Assembly: GCA_027080135.1 (NCBI GenBank)
Contig: JALWUJ010000144.1
Location: forward strand, 1-39,586
Direction of reading: 5' to 3'
Length of the DNA stretch: 39,586 nt
From: Flavobacteriaceae bacterium
Lineage (GTDB): Bacteria > Bacteroidota > Bacteroidia > Flavobacteriales > Flavobacteriaceae
A program made the position numbers and the translations under genes. Positions 1-7,531 of this stretch are shown here, piece by piece (positions within the stretch are counted from its first letter, which is position 1; each line of letters opens with the position of its first letter). The notes under the pieces are model-generated. The model saw only the letters and a program-made list of their open reading frames with translations. It was not told the DNA's origin and made no database searches.

Positions 1-275
1 GCTCTAGCTTCATTTTTAATTTTTGCATCAGAGCCGTTATACATTTTTTCTGAAATTTCATTTAATTCTTCCATTGAAATTTTATTTAAATTCTTACATA
101 ATAATCGCCAATTTGGATCTTTAATATTGAAAAAACTTGTAGGGTTTATCCAAAGTGAATCTAATAAAAATTCAGTAGTATCCTCGTTTTTAGTTATTGA
201 TAAACTTCCTTGACTAAAGGAGTTATAGCTAGAAAACAGAAGAGTAATAATTAGTGTTTTTAAAATATATTTCAT
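1..275 (-). CDS. Secreted hypothetical protein, N-terminal part only
   Basis: An open frame on the minus strand starts with ATG at 275 and runs off the left edge, giving 91 visible residues. It begins MKYILKTLIITLLFSSYNSF followed by SQG, a typical Sec signal peptide: basic start, hydrophobic core and a flavobacterial-style cleavage region ending in SFSQG. The mature part is polar (DSLWINPTSFFNIKDPNWRL) and I do not recognise a family. The C-terminal part lies outside the window, so the function cannot be judged. It diverges from the csaA-like gene across a 137-base spacer. Seen: frame and signal peptide. Inferred: export to the periplasm or outer surface. Confidence 0.7.
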   Translation of the reverse strand, partial: MKYILKTLIITLLFSSYNSFSQGSLSITKNEDTTEFLLDSLWINPTSFFNIKDPNWRLLCKNLNKISMEELNEISEKMYNGSDAKIKNEAR

Positions 276-412
276 TCTATATTTTTTTTATATTAGAGTG
301 TTATTATGCTAATTCCTTACATTAAAATTTGGAAGAAATATTTGTTGTAATTTGCTTTGAATTTATTGTTGATTCAAATGGTAAAAAATAAATGATATCA
401 AAATAAGAGAAA

Positions 413-748
413 ATGAATAAACTTACTTGGAAAGAATTTGAAAAAGTAGAAATGCGAGTAGGAACTATTATTGATGCTCTATATTTCCCGGAAGCTAGAA
501 ACCCTTCCTATAAATTAACCATCGATTTTGGAGAAGAATTAGGCATCAAGAAAACATCAGCACAAATCACTGTTCTTTATAAAAAAGAAGATTTAATAGG
601 AAAGCAAGTTATTGCCGTTGTTAATTTTCCGAAAAAACAAATTGCCAATTTCATGAGCGAATGCTTAGTTTTAGGGGCTGTTGATGGCAATGAAGTGAAT
701 TTACTTCAGCCAAACTTTAATACTAAAAACGGACTACGGATTTTATAA
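413..748 (+). CDS. csaA: CsaA-like tRNA-binding-domain protein
   Basis: A 111-residue protein made of one tRNA-binding OB-fold (EMAP-II/CsaA/Arc1p type). The segment VGTIIDALYFPEARNPSYKL, then DFGEELGIKKTSAQIT and NFPKKQIANFMSECLVLG follow CsaA end to end, and the length fits the usual 107-112 residues. The family binds tRNA as a homodimer and was described as a secretion-linked chaperone in Bacillus; the role in Bacteroidota is not settled. It stands alone on the plus strand. Its TAA (746-748) is immediately preceded by TTA (743-745), which is the tryptophanase stop on the other strand, so the two genes overlap tail to tail by 6 bases and no terminator fits between them. Confidence 0.88.
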   Translation: MNKLTWKEFEKVEMRVGTIIDALYFPEARNPSYKLTIDFGEELGIKKTSAQITVLYKKEDLIGKQVIAVVNFPKKQIANFMSECLVLGAVDGNEVNLLQPNFNTKNGLRIL

Positions 749-2119
749 TTTTTCTAGTTTTACCGTAAAGTGTCGCATAATAGGTGCTTCATCTACAATT
801 TTATAACCACGTTTTGCTTCTTTTCTAGAATCGTAAATATTTTTTAAAACCGCAGCTATATATCGCATATGATTTAATGAATAGGTTCTTCTAGGAATTG
901 CCAAACGTACCAATTCCAATTCAGGATAACGATTTTTATGAGTAAAAGGATCACGGTCGGCTAAAATGGTTCCTATTTCAACACCTCTAATTCCGCCAAT
1001 AATATATAGTTCTATTGCCAATGCTTGTGCTCTATATTCGTCACGAGGAATGGTTGGTACAAATTTATTAGCATCCAAAAAGATGGCGTGACCACCAAAA
1101 GGTTGTTGAACAGGAATTCCGTAGTCAACTAACTGTTTCCCTAAAAAGGCAACTTGTTCAACTCTAGTTTCAAGATAATCAAACTCGGTTGCTTCGTCCA
1201 AACCAACGGCTAAAGCTGCCATATCTCTACCATTCAATCCGCCGTAAGTAATAAATCCTTCATACATAATATTAAAGACGGTAGCTTTTTTAAAAACTTC
1301 TTCATTGTTTAAAGCAATAAAGCCACCCATATTTACCAAGCCATCTTTTTTGGCACTCATGGTCATTCCGTCTGCATACGAAAACATTTTCTTAACGATT
1401 TCTTTGATGGAATAATCTTTATATTTTTCTTCTCTTATCTTTATAAAATAAGCGTTTTCAGCAAAACGAGCTGCATCAAAATAAAGAGGAATGTCGTACT
1501 TTTTACAAACTTCTGAAGCCTCTTTAATATTTTTAAGAGAAACAGGTTGACCTCCAGCAGAATTACAAGTAACCGTAATAATTACAAAAGGAATTTTTTC
1601 CTTCGGATGGGTTTTTAAAGTTTCTTCTAATTTCTGAATATTTACATTTCCCTTAAAAGGATGAAAAACCGAAGTGTCAAAAGCTTCATCAATTGTACAA
1701 TCACAAGTGGTTGCTTTTCTGAATTCGATATGACCTTTGGTAGTATCAAAATGAGAATTTCCTGGAACGATATCGCCTTCATTTACTAAAACTGAAAACA
1801 GAACATTTTCGGCTGCACGACCTTGATGTGTTGGTAAAAAGTACTCAAAACCAGTAATTTGTTTTACCGTTTCTCGAAGCTTTAAAAAAGATTGTGAACC
1901 TGCGTAACTTTCGTCTCCTTTCATCATTTCTGCCCACTGGTTATCGCTCATAGCGCCTGTACCTGAATCTGTCAATAAATCAATAAACACCTTGTCTGAA
2001 GTAAGATTAAATAAGTTATAATCGGCTTCTTTAATCCATTGTTTACGTTGTTCGACTGTAGATGGTTTTATATATTCAACCATCTTAGTTTTGTAAGGTT
2101 CTGCGTAGGGTAATTTCAT
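743..2119 (-). CDS. tnaA: Tryptophanase (L-tryptophan indole-lyase)
   Basis: A 458-residue PLP-dependent beta-eliminating lyase of fold type I that splits L-tryptophan into indole, pyruvate and ammonia. It aligns with TnaA over the whole length: FIDLLTDSGTGAMS near residue 46, PTHQGRAAE near 96, NSAGGQPVSL near 186, FDAARFAENAYFIK near 214 and the PLP-lysine motif SAKKD at about 255-259. Two positions separate it from the sister enzyme tyrosine phenol-lyase: Asp125 in HFDTTKGH (Thr in phenol-lyase) and His450 in the C-terminal MRHFTVKL (Phe in phenol-lyase). Both favour tryptophanase. No TnaC-like leader peptide or tryptophan permease is visible nearby. The gene is single and converges on csaA. 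It implies indole production. Confidence 0.93.
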   Translation of the reverse strand: MKLPYAEPYKTKMVEYIKPSTVEQRKQWIKEADYNLFNLTSDKVFIDLLTDSGTGAMSDNQWAEMMKGDESYAGSQSFLKLRETVKQITGFEYFLPTHQGRAAENVLFSVLVNEGDIVPGNSHFDTTKGHIEFRKATTCDCTIDEAFDTSVFHPFKGNVNIQKLEETLKTHPKEKIPFVIITVTCNSAGGQPVSLKNIKEASEVCKKYDIPLYFDAARFAENAYFIKIREEKYKDYSIKEIVKKMFSYADGMTMSAKKDGLVNMGGFIALNNEEVFKKATVFNIMYEGFITYGGLNGRDMAALAVGLDEATEFDYLETRVEQVAFLGKQLVDYGIPVQQPFGGHAIFLDANKFVPTIPRDEYRAQALAIELYIIGGIRGVEIGTILADRDPFTHKNRYPELELVRLAIPRRTYSLNHMRYIAAVLKNIYDSRKEAKRGYKIVDEAPIMRHFTVKLEKL

Positions 2120-2136
2120 CTTTTTTAAATTTAAAG

Positions 2137-2144
2137 CAAAGATA
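2137..2144 (-). promoter_or_regulatory. Candidate -7 element for tnaA
   Basis: Read on the minus strand this is TATCTTTG, an exact match to the Bacteroidota -7 consensus TAnnTTTG, 17 nt before the tnaA start. No TTTG is found at the ideal distance upstream, so only the -7 half is supported. Confidence 0.4.
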
Positions 2145-2312
2145 AGATTACCTTAATTTATTAGTATGATAATTGTCAGTTGGGAAGATTTTTAAATAAA
2201 CTTTTTTAACAATCTTTTTTTATAATTAAAACTAATTGAATTAAAGCTTGTTAGGTTTAAAAAGGGAAACAAAATATAAATTTAAATAGATTAGAATTCC
2301 TCTAATAAAGTT

Positions 2313-2343
2313 TTTGAAAATCAATAAATAAGCAGTAGTTTTG
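2313..2343 (+). promoter_or_regulatory. Bacteroidota-type promoter of rpsA
   Basis: TTTG at 2313-2316, a 19-nt spacer, then TAGTTTTG at 2336-2343. This matches the housekeeping sigma consensus TTTG-N19-TAnnTTTG exactly and is the best promoter in the window. It predicts a start near 2347-2349 and a leader of about 115 nt before the rpsA ATG. The rest of the 342-base spacer between tnaA and rpsA is AT-rich and I see no gene in it. Confidence 0.8.
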
Positions 2344-2346
2344 CAC

Positions 2347-2377
2347 TCCCTTTTACGAGTATAGATATGAAAAGGGA
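2347..2377 (+). promoter_or_regulatory. Stem-loop at the 5' end of the rpsA leader
   Basis: TCCCTTTT (2347-2354) pairs perfectly with AAAAGGGA (2370-2377) around a 15-nt loop. It begins at the predicted transcription start, so the rpsA mRNA would open with this hairpin. S1 autoregulates its own mRNA in Escherichia coli, so this is a natural candidate site for feedback or mRNA protection. That function is inferred. Confidence 0.5.
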
Positions 2378-2461
2378 TTATAAAAAATAAACAAAACTTT
2401 CTCTTTGAGTTGTTTTCGTTAAATATCTAAGCAACAAAAAGATACAAATTATTATAGTCAG

Positions 2462-4630
2462 ATGACTAAAACAGAAGAAAAAATTGAATTTTACATCGCT
2501 GAGATGGAAAAATTAGGAGTAAATTTTAATAAAGATTTATTCACAAATGTAGCAAAAGGATTAGGACCAGCACTTTTTAATAAAGATGCAGAAATTGTTT
2601 CTTGTACCGATGCTGCAGAAGTTTTAACAGTTAAGAAAAATTTCTTAATCAAAAAACACGGTTTAGAAGATTCAGAAAAATTAGATGCTGCTATTACTGC
2701 GGTATGTGAAAAAATGGGAACTTCTAATCGAAATAAATACCGTGCTATTTTTTACTATTTATTAGTTGAAGATTTAGGTTTAGCAGGTAATTATGAAAAC
2801 AAAAGTGAAGAAAAGTCTGTAGAAAAAACAGAAGAAAAAACAGTAAAAGAAGAACCAAAAAAAGAACTTTCTCTAAAAGAAACAAATCCAGAAAAATTTC
2901 TTACAGATTTTAACTGGCACAATTATCAAGAAGGTATTGACCCAATTGATGATGGTAAATTAGAGGAATTCGAAAAATTAGTTGCAGACAATTTTGTAGA
3001 TACTTTAGATAATGAAGTAGTTGAAGGAGAAGTTGTTTATATAACAGACCGCGATGCCATTATCGATATTAATGCAAAATCTGAAGGAGTTATTTCATTA
3101 AATGAATTCCGTTACAATCCAGATTTAAAAGTAGGTGATAAAGTTGAGGTTTTAATTGATGTTCGTGAAGATGCAACTGGACAGTTAATCCTATCTCACC
3201 GTAAAGCAAGAACCATTAAAGCTTGGGAGCGTGTTAATAAAGCACACGACGAAGGAACAATTGTTAATGGTTTTGTTAAATGTCGTACTAAAGGAGGTAT
3301 GATTGTAGATGTTTTCGGAATAGAAGCATTCTTGCCAGGTTCTCAGATAGATGTAAAGCCTATTCGCGATTACGATGTGTATGTTGACAAAACAATGGAA
3401 TTCAAAGTGGTAAAAATTAACCACGAATTTAAAAACGTAGTTGTTTCGCATAAAGCACTTATCGAAGCAGATATCGAAGAACAAAAGAAAGAAATTATTG
3501 GTCAATTAGAAAAAGGACAAGTATTAGAAGGTGTGGTTAAAAACATTACTTCTTACGGTGTCTTTGTTGATTTAGGAGGTGTAGATGGATTAATTCATAT
3601 CACAGACCTTTCTTGGTCTCGTATTAACCACCCTAATGAAATTGTAGAATTAGACCAAAAATTAAATGTTGTAATTCTTGATTTTGACGAAAATAAATCA
3701 CGTATTCAATTAGGTCTTAAACAATTAAGTAAACATCCTTGGGATAACTTAGGAGAAGATGTAAAAGTTGGCGATAAAGTAAAAGGTAAAGTAGTTGTTA
3801 TTGCAGATTACGGTGCATTTATTGAAGTTGCAGACGGTGTTGAAGGATTAATTCACGTTAGCGAAATGTCTTGGTCAACTCACTTACGTAGTGCTCAAGA
3901 TTTTGTAAGCGTTGGTCAAGAAGTTGAAGCAGTTATTCTTACTTTAGATCGCGAAACAAGAAAAATGTCTTTAGGTATCAAACAAATTACTCCAGATCCT
4001 TGGACAGATATCACCAAAAAATATCCTGTCGGTTCTACCCATAAAGGTATTGTGCGTAATTTCACAAACTTTGGAGTTTTTGTAGAAATGGAAGAAGGTA
4101 TTGATGGATTAATTTACATTAGTGATCTTTCTTGGACTAAGAAAATCAAACATCCTAGTGAGTTCTGTAATATCGGAGACGAATTAGATGTAGTAGTGCT
4201 AGAATTAGATGTAGAAGGACGTAAATTAAGCTTGGGTCATAAACAAACTACCGAAAATCCTTGGGATAAATATCAAGACGAATTTGCAGTAGGAACCAAG
4301 CATACAGTTACTATTTCTGATATAGTTGACAAAGGTGCAACCATCGTATTTAACGACGATATTACTGCTTTTGTTCCAACTCGCCACTTAGAAAAAGAAG
4401 ATGGAACCAAGTTAGGAAAAGGTGAAGAAGCAGAATTTGAAATTATTGAATTTAATAAAGAATTCAAAAAAGTTGTAGCTTCACATATGACAATTCATAA
4501 AGAAGAAGAAGCTAAAATTGTAAAACAAGCTGTTAAAAAGCAAGCAGCACAAGCTGCAGAAGCTAAACCAACACTTGGTGATGCAAACGATGCTCTTCAA
4601 GCTCTTAAAGATAAAATGGACGGAAAATAG
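2462..4630 (+). CDS. rpsA: 30S ribosomal protein S1 with extra N-terminal DUF2853-like domain
   Basis: A 722-residue S1, the mRNA-binding protein of the small subunit. Six S1 OB-fold repeats are visible, starting near residues 185, 265, 352, 437, 524 and 611; repeats 3-5 carry signatures such as GVFVDLGGVDGLIHITDLSW. From about residue 143 (FLTDFNWHNYQEGIDP) the sequence follows flavobacterial S1 proteins of about 590 residues, which as I recall them begin there. The first 107 or so residues are extra: FNKDAEIVSC, VKKNFLIKKHGLED and GTSNRNKYRAIFYYLLVEDL match what I know of DUF2853, normally a free-standing small protein of unknown function. A Lys/Glu-rich linker (about 111-140) joins the two parts. 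The frame is continuous and the start is the first ATG after a strong promoter. The gene is monocistronic with its own terminator. Confidence 0.95.
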   Translation: MTKTEEKIEFYIAEMEKLGVNFNKDLFTNVAKGLGPALFNKDAEIVSCTDAAEVLTVKKNFLIKKHGLEDSEKLDAAITAVCEKMGTSNRNKYRAIFYYLLVEDLGLAGNYENKSEEKSVEKTEEKTVKEEPKKELSLKETNPEKFLTDFNWHNYQEGIDPIDDGKLEEFEKLVADNFVDTLDNEVVEGEVVYITDRDAIIDINAKSEGVISLNEFRYNPDLKVGDKVEVLIDVREDATGQLILSHRKARTIKAWERVNKAHDEGTIVNGFVKCRTKGGMIVDVFGIEAFLPGSQIDVKPIRDYDVYVDKTMEFKVVKINHEFKNVVVSHKALIEADIEEQKKEIIGQLEKGQVLEGVVKNITSYGVFVDLGGVDGLIHITDLSWSRINHPNEIVELDQKLNVVILDFDENKSRIQLGLKQLSKHPWDNLGEDVKVGDKVKGKVVVIADYGAFIEVADGVEGLIHVSEMSWSTHLRSAQDFVSVGQEVEAVILTLDRETRKMSLGIKQITPDPWTDITKKYPVGSTHKGIVRNFTNFGVFVEMEEGIDGLIYISDLSWTKKIKHPSEFCNIGDELDVVVLELDVEGRKLSLGHKQTTENPWDKYQDEFAVGTKHTVTISDIVDKGATIVFNDDITAFVPTRHLEKEDGTKLGKGEEAEFEIIEFNKEFKKVVASHMTIHKEEEAKIVKQAVKKQAAQAAEAKPTLGDANDALQALKDKMDGK

Positions 4631-4655
4631 TAAGTTCATTTATAACTATGCAAAG

Positions 4656-4684
4656 GCCTCTCTTTTTAAAGTGAGGCTTTTTTT
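4656..4684 (+). terminator. Intrinsic terminator of rpsA
   Basis: GCCTC-T-CTTT, a TT loop, then AAAG-T-GAGGC followed by seven T residues (4678-4684), starting 26 nt after the rpsA stop. Strong stem and U-tract in the right orientation. Confidence 0.9.
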
Positions 4685-4718
4685 ATGCTTGTAAATAAAC
4701 AAAACCTAAAAAAAATAG

Positions 4719-4726
4719 TATTTTTG
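4719..4726 (+). promoter_or_regulatory. Candidate -7 element for the pyrR operon
   Basis: TATTTTTG matches TAnnTTTG and lies 31 nt before the pyrR ATG, just after the rpsA terminator. No clear TTTG at -33. The remaining leader is too short for a PyrR-type antiterminator/terminator switch. Confidence 0.4.
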
Positions 4727-4757
4727 TTCCCTGAACAATAGTTTAGAACTTTCTAAT

Positions 4758-5297
4758 ATGAGCCAAAAAGTGTTACTCAACAAAACCGAAGTACAAATAG
4801 CACTTCATCGTTTGGCTTGTCAATTAATCGAAAATCACGATACCTTTTTTAATACTGTTTTAATAGGGATACAACCTAGAGGGATTTTTTTGGCGGAACG
4901 AATTAAATCTTTGCTTGAGAAAGACTATCAAGTAAAAAACATTCAATTGGGGTATCTAGATATTACTTTTTATCGCGACGATTTTAGAAGAACAGAAAAA
5001 GCTATAGAAGCCAATAAAACCAACATCAATTTCCTCGTAGAAGGAAAAAAAGTGGTGTTTATAGATGATGTATTATATACAGGAAGAAGCATTCGTGCAG
5101 CATTAACAGCAATTCAGTCTTTTGGAAGACCTTTAGAAATAGAGTTGCTCACCTTTATTGACAGACGTTTTAGTAGGCATTTACCCATTCAGCCTGACTA
5201 TAGAGGAAGACAAGTAGATGCTATAAATAACGAAAAAGTTAAAGTTTGTTGGAAGGAAAATGATGGTGAAGATGCAGTATATTTAATAAATAATTAA
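4758..5297 (+). CDS. pyrR: PyrR: pyr regulator / uracil phosphoribosyltransferase
   Basis: A 179-residue type I phosphoribosyltransferase. The PRPP-binding loop VVFIDDVLYTGRSIRAAL is at about 99-116, the substrate region IGIQPRGIFLAERI at about 36-49, and the PyrR-typical LTFIDRRFSRHLPIQPDYRG near 136-155. In Gram-positive bacteria PyrR binds pyr mRNA leaders and weakly converts uracil to UMP. Here the gene leads the run pyrR-pyrB with only 5 nt before pyrB, so it belongs to pyrimidine synthesis. The leader is about 31 nt and shows no attenuator hairpin, so a uracil phosphoribosyltransferase role, or regulation of other transcripts, is as likely as control of this operon. Identity is clear; regulatory function is inferred. 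Confidence 0.93.
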   Translation: MSQKVLLNKTEVQIALHRLACQLIENHDTFFNTVLIGIQPRGIFLAERIKSLLEKDYQVKNIQLGYLDITFYRDDFRRTEKAIEANKTNINFLVEGKKVVFIDDVLYTGRSIRAALTAIQSFGRPLEIELLTFIDRRFSRHLPIQPDYRGRQVDAINNEKVKVCWKENDGEDAVYLINN

Positions 5298-5302
5298 TTA
5301 AT

Positions 5303-6241
5303 ATGAAGGAATTAAGTGTAAAACACTTATTAGGTATTAAATACATCACCGAAGATGATATTCAATTAATCTTCGAAACAGCAGATCATTTTAAAGAAGT
5401 AATTAATCGCTCTATTAAAAAAGTACCTTCCCTTAGAGACATTACCATTGCCAATCTGTTTTTCGAAAACAGTACACGAACAAGACTCTCTTTTGAATTA
5501 GCTGAAAAAAGACTATCGGCAGATGTGATAAATTTTTCAGCTGCTTCCTCTTCTGTAAAAAAAGGAGAAACTTTAGTCGATACTGTAAACAATATTTTAT
5601 CTATGAAAGTAGATATGATAGTAATGCGACATCCCAATCCTGGAGCGGGAATATTTCTGTCCAAACACATTAATGCAAGCATTATTAACGCAGGTGACGG
5701 TGCACACGAACACCCTACACAAGCCTTGTTAGATGCTTATTCTATTCGAGAAAAATTTGGCGATGTTTCAGGAAAAAATGTGGTAATTGTAGGAGATATT
5801 CTTCATTCAAGAGTAGCTTTGTCTAATATTTTTGCCCTTCAGAAATTAGGTGCAAATTTAAAAGTTTGTGGACCAAAAACGTTACTTCCTAAATATATTG
5901 AATCTTTAGGTGTAGGGGTTGAAACCAACCTTAAAAAAGCATTACATTGGTGTGATGTGGCCAATATGTTGCGTGTTCAGAACGAACGAATGGATATTAG
6001 TTACTTCCCAACCACTAGAGAATACACACAACAGTTTGGTTTAAATAAAAAACTTTTAAACTCATTGGATAAAGAAATTGTTGTAATGCATCCGGGACCT
6101 ATTAACAGAGGCGTAGAAATTACAAGCGATGTGGCTGATTGCAAACAAGCAATTATATTAAACCAAGTAGAAAATGGAGTTGCAATACGAATGGCAGTAT
6201 TGTATTTATTAGCTTCAAAAATTGAGCGAAATGAAAATTAA
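5303..6241 (+). CDS. pyrB: Aspartate carbamoyltransferase, catalytic chain
   Basis: A 312-residue cytosolic enzyme that joins carbamoyl phosphate and aspartate to carbamoyl aspartate, the committed step of pyrimidine synthesis. The carbamoyl-phosphate loop FFENSTRTRLSFE (STRTR at 57-61), HPTQALLDAY in the middle and MHPGPINRGVEI near the C-terminus are all intact. Length is normal for the class lacking a regulatory chain, and no pyrI is seen here. It lies 5 nt after pyrR and its last codons overlap the start of the next gene by 11 nt, so the three are very likely cotranscribed and the third translationally coupled. Confidence 0.96.
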   Translation: MKELSVKHLLGIKYITEDDIQLIFETADHFKEVINRSIKKVPSLRDITIANLFFENSTRTRLSFELAEKRLSADVINFSAASSSVKKGETLVDTVNNILSMKVDMIVMRHPNPGAGIFLSKHINASIINAGDGAHEHPTQALLDAYSIREKFGDVSGKNVVIVGDILHSRVALSNIFALQKLGANLKVCGPKTLLPKYIESLGVGVETNLKKALHWCDVANMLRVQNERMDISYFPTTREYTQQFGLNKKLLNSLDKEIVVMHPGPINRGVEITSDVADCKQAIILNQVENGVAIRMAVLYLLASKIERNEN

Positions 6242-6554
6242 AAACCACGAAACGTTTAGTTTATTTATACCTGAAAATGAATCATTAGAAGAAATAATTT
6301 CCTTTCTTTCAAAAAACATTTCAGATAAAAATATTGCTTTAGATTTATTAAAAAACAAAAGGTTTTTATTAGAAGATTTATTGCTGTTTTTAGAAATTTC
6401 AAACAAGCACCGTTCTGAAAATCATTCATTTGTACTAATAAATAATAACATTAACCCCAACGATATTCCCGATGAAATTGTTGTGGTTCCTACAATGCAA
6501 GAGGCTGAAGATATTATTGAAATGGAAGAAATAGAGAGAGAACTTGGCTTTTAA
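6231..6554 (+). CDS. Conserved small protein between pyrB and rnz (STAS-like?)
   Basis: A 107-residue acidic protein of unknown function. I start it at ATG 6231 (MKIKNHETFSLFIPENE); a TTG three codons upstream is the only in-frame alternative. The start overlaps the pyrB stop by 11 nt and the stop lies 9 nt before rnz, so it is locked into this operon. The pattern of a short beta-rich start, LLLFLEISNKHR, then SFVLINN and a very acidic end VVPTMQEAEDIIEMEEIERE resembles small STAS-type proteins found at this place in flavobacteria, which tend to be labelled after the neighbouring ribonuclease Z. It has no metallo-lactamase motif, so that label would be wrong. STAS-like fold is inference. Confidence 0.8.
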   Translation: MKIKNHETFSLFIPENESLEEIISFLSKNISDKNIALDLLKNKRFLLEDLLLFLEISNKHRSENHSFVLINNNINPNDIPDEIVVVPTMQEAEDIIEMEEIERELGF

Positions 6555-6563
6555 AATCTACTT

Positions 6564-7469
6564 ATGGAGTTAACTATTTTAGGTTGTCACTCTGCAACTC
6601 CAAAAACAAATACCCACCCAACAGCTCAGGTATTAAACATTAAAAATCACCTTTTTTTAATAGATTGTGGAGAAGGTACGCAGGTTCAATTAAGACGCTG
6701 TCGTATAAAATTTTCTAGAATTAAACACATATTCATTTCTCATTTGCACGGTGATCATTATTTTGGACTTATTGGATTAATTTCAACATTTATGTTACTT
6801 GGCAGAGATACCGATTTACATATTTACGGTCCAAAAGGGATTAAGGAAGTTATAATGCTTCAATTAAAATTAGGGAAAGCATGGTTTAATTACCCTATTA
6901 TATTTCATGAATTAGAATCAAAAAGTTCGGAACTTATTTTTGAAGACGATAAAGTTTCTGTTCATACGGTTCCTTTAAAACATAGGGTTTACACAAATGG
7001 ATTTGTTTTTAAAGAAAAACTTGGTGAAAGAAAAATTAATATCGAAGCAGTTAAAAATGCAAATATAGATTTGAGTTATTTTCAAAAAATTAAACAAGGT
7101 GCAGATATTAAAAATGAAATGGGAAAAATGATAAAAAATAAGAGCATTACATTTGATCCTGAGCCTCCTAAATCCTATGCCTTTTGTAGTGATACACAAT
7201 ATTTTCCAGAGTGCATTCCTACAATTAAAAACGTCACTGTACTTTATCATGAATCTACTTTTTTAGAAGAACACAAGGCATTATGTGCAAACACAAGACA
7301 TAGCACAGCAAAAGATGCCGCAAAAATAGCAAAAGAAGCATCGGTTAAACAATTAATTTTGGGGCATTATTCTACTAGATATTCCAATATTGAAGCATTT
7401 AAAGAAGAAGCAAAAGAAGTTTTTGACCAAGTAGAATTAGCTAAAGACGGAAAAGTGTTTCAGATTTAA
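6564..7469 (+). CDS. rnz: Ribonuclease Z (tRNA 3' endonuclease)
   Basis: A 301-residue metallo-beta-lactamase-fold nuclease that removes 3' trailers from tRNA precursors. The zinc motif SHLHGDH is at 59-65, FCSDTQYF carries the metal-bridging Asp, and LGHYSTRYSN near residue 269 supplies the last His and the RNase Z-specific tail. Length fits the short, dimeric bacterial form. It follows the small protein by 9 nt in the pyr operon. The adjoining RNA genes of the window (rsmD, miaE, rnpB, yebC) are separate units. All catalytic residues I can check are present. Confidence 0.95.
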   Translation: MELTILGCHSATPKTNTHPTAQVLNIKNHLFLIDCGEGTQVQLRRCRIKFSRIKHIFISHLHGDHYFGLIGLISTFMLLGRDTDLHIYGPKGIKEVIMLQLKLGKAWFNYPIIFHELESKSSELIFEDDKVSVHTVPLKHRVYTNGFVFKEKLGERKINIEAVKNANIDLSYFQKIKQGADIKNEMGKMIKNKSITFDPEPPKSYAFCSDTQYFPECIPTIKNVTVLYHESTFLEEHKALCANTRHSTAKDAAKIAKEASVKQLILGHYSTRYSNIEAFKEEAKEVFDQVELAKDGKVFQI

Positions 7470-7531
7470 TTTTTATAAATTTCAATTTTTGTTATCTCTC
7501 AAATTTGTAAATTGCAGTACAAAATTTAGCT

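Noticed and set aside
743-2119. Tyrosine phenol-lyase as the identity of the PLP lyase
   Set aside because: Asp125 and His450 occupy the two positions that distinguish tryptophanase from tyrosine phenol-lyase.
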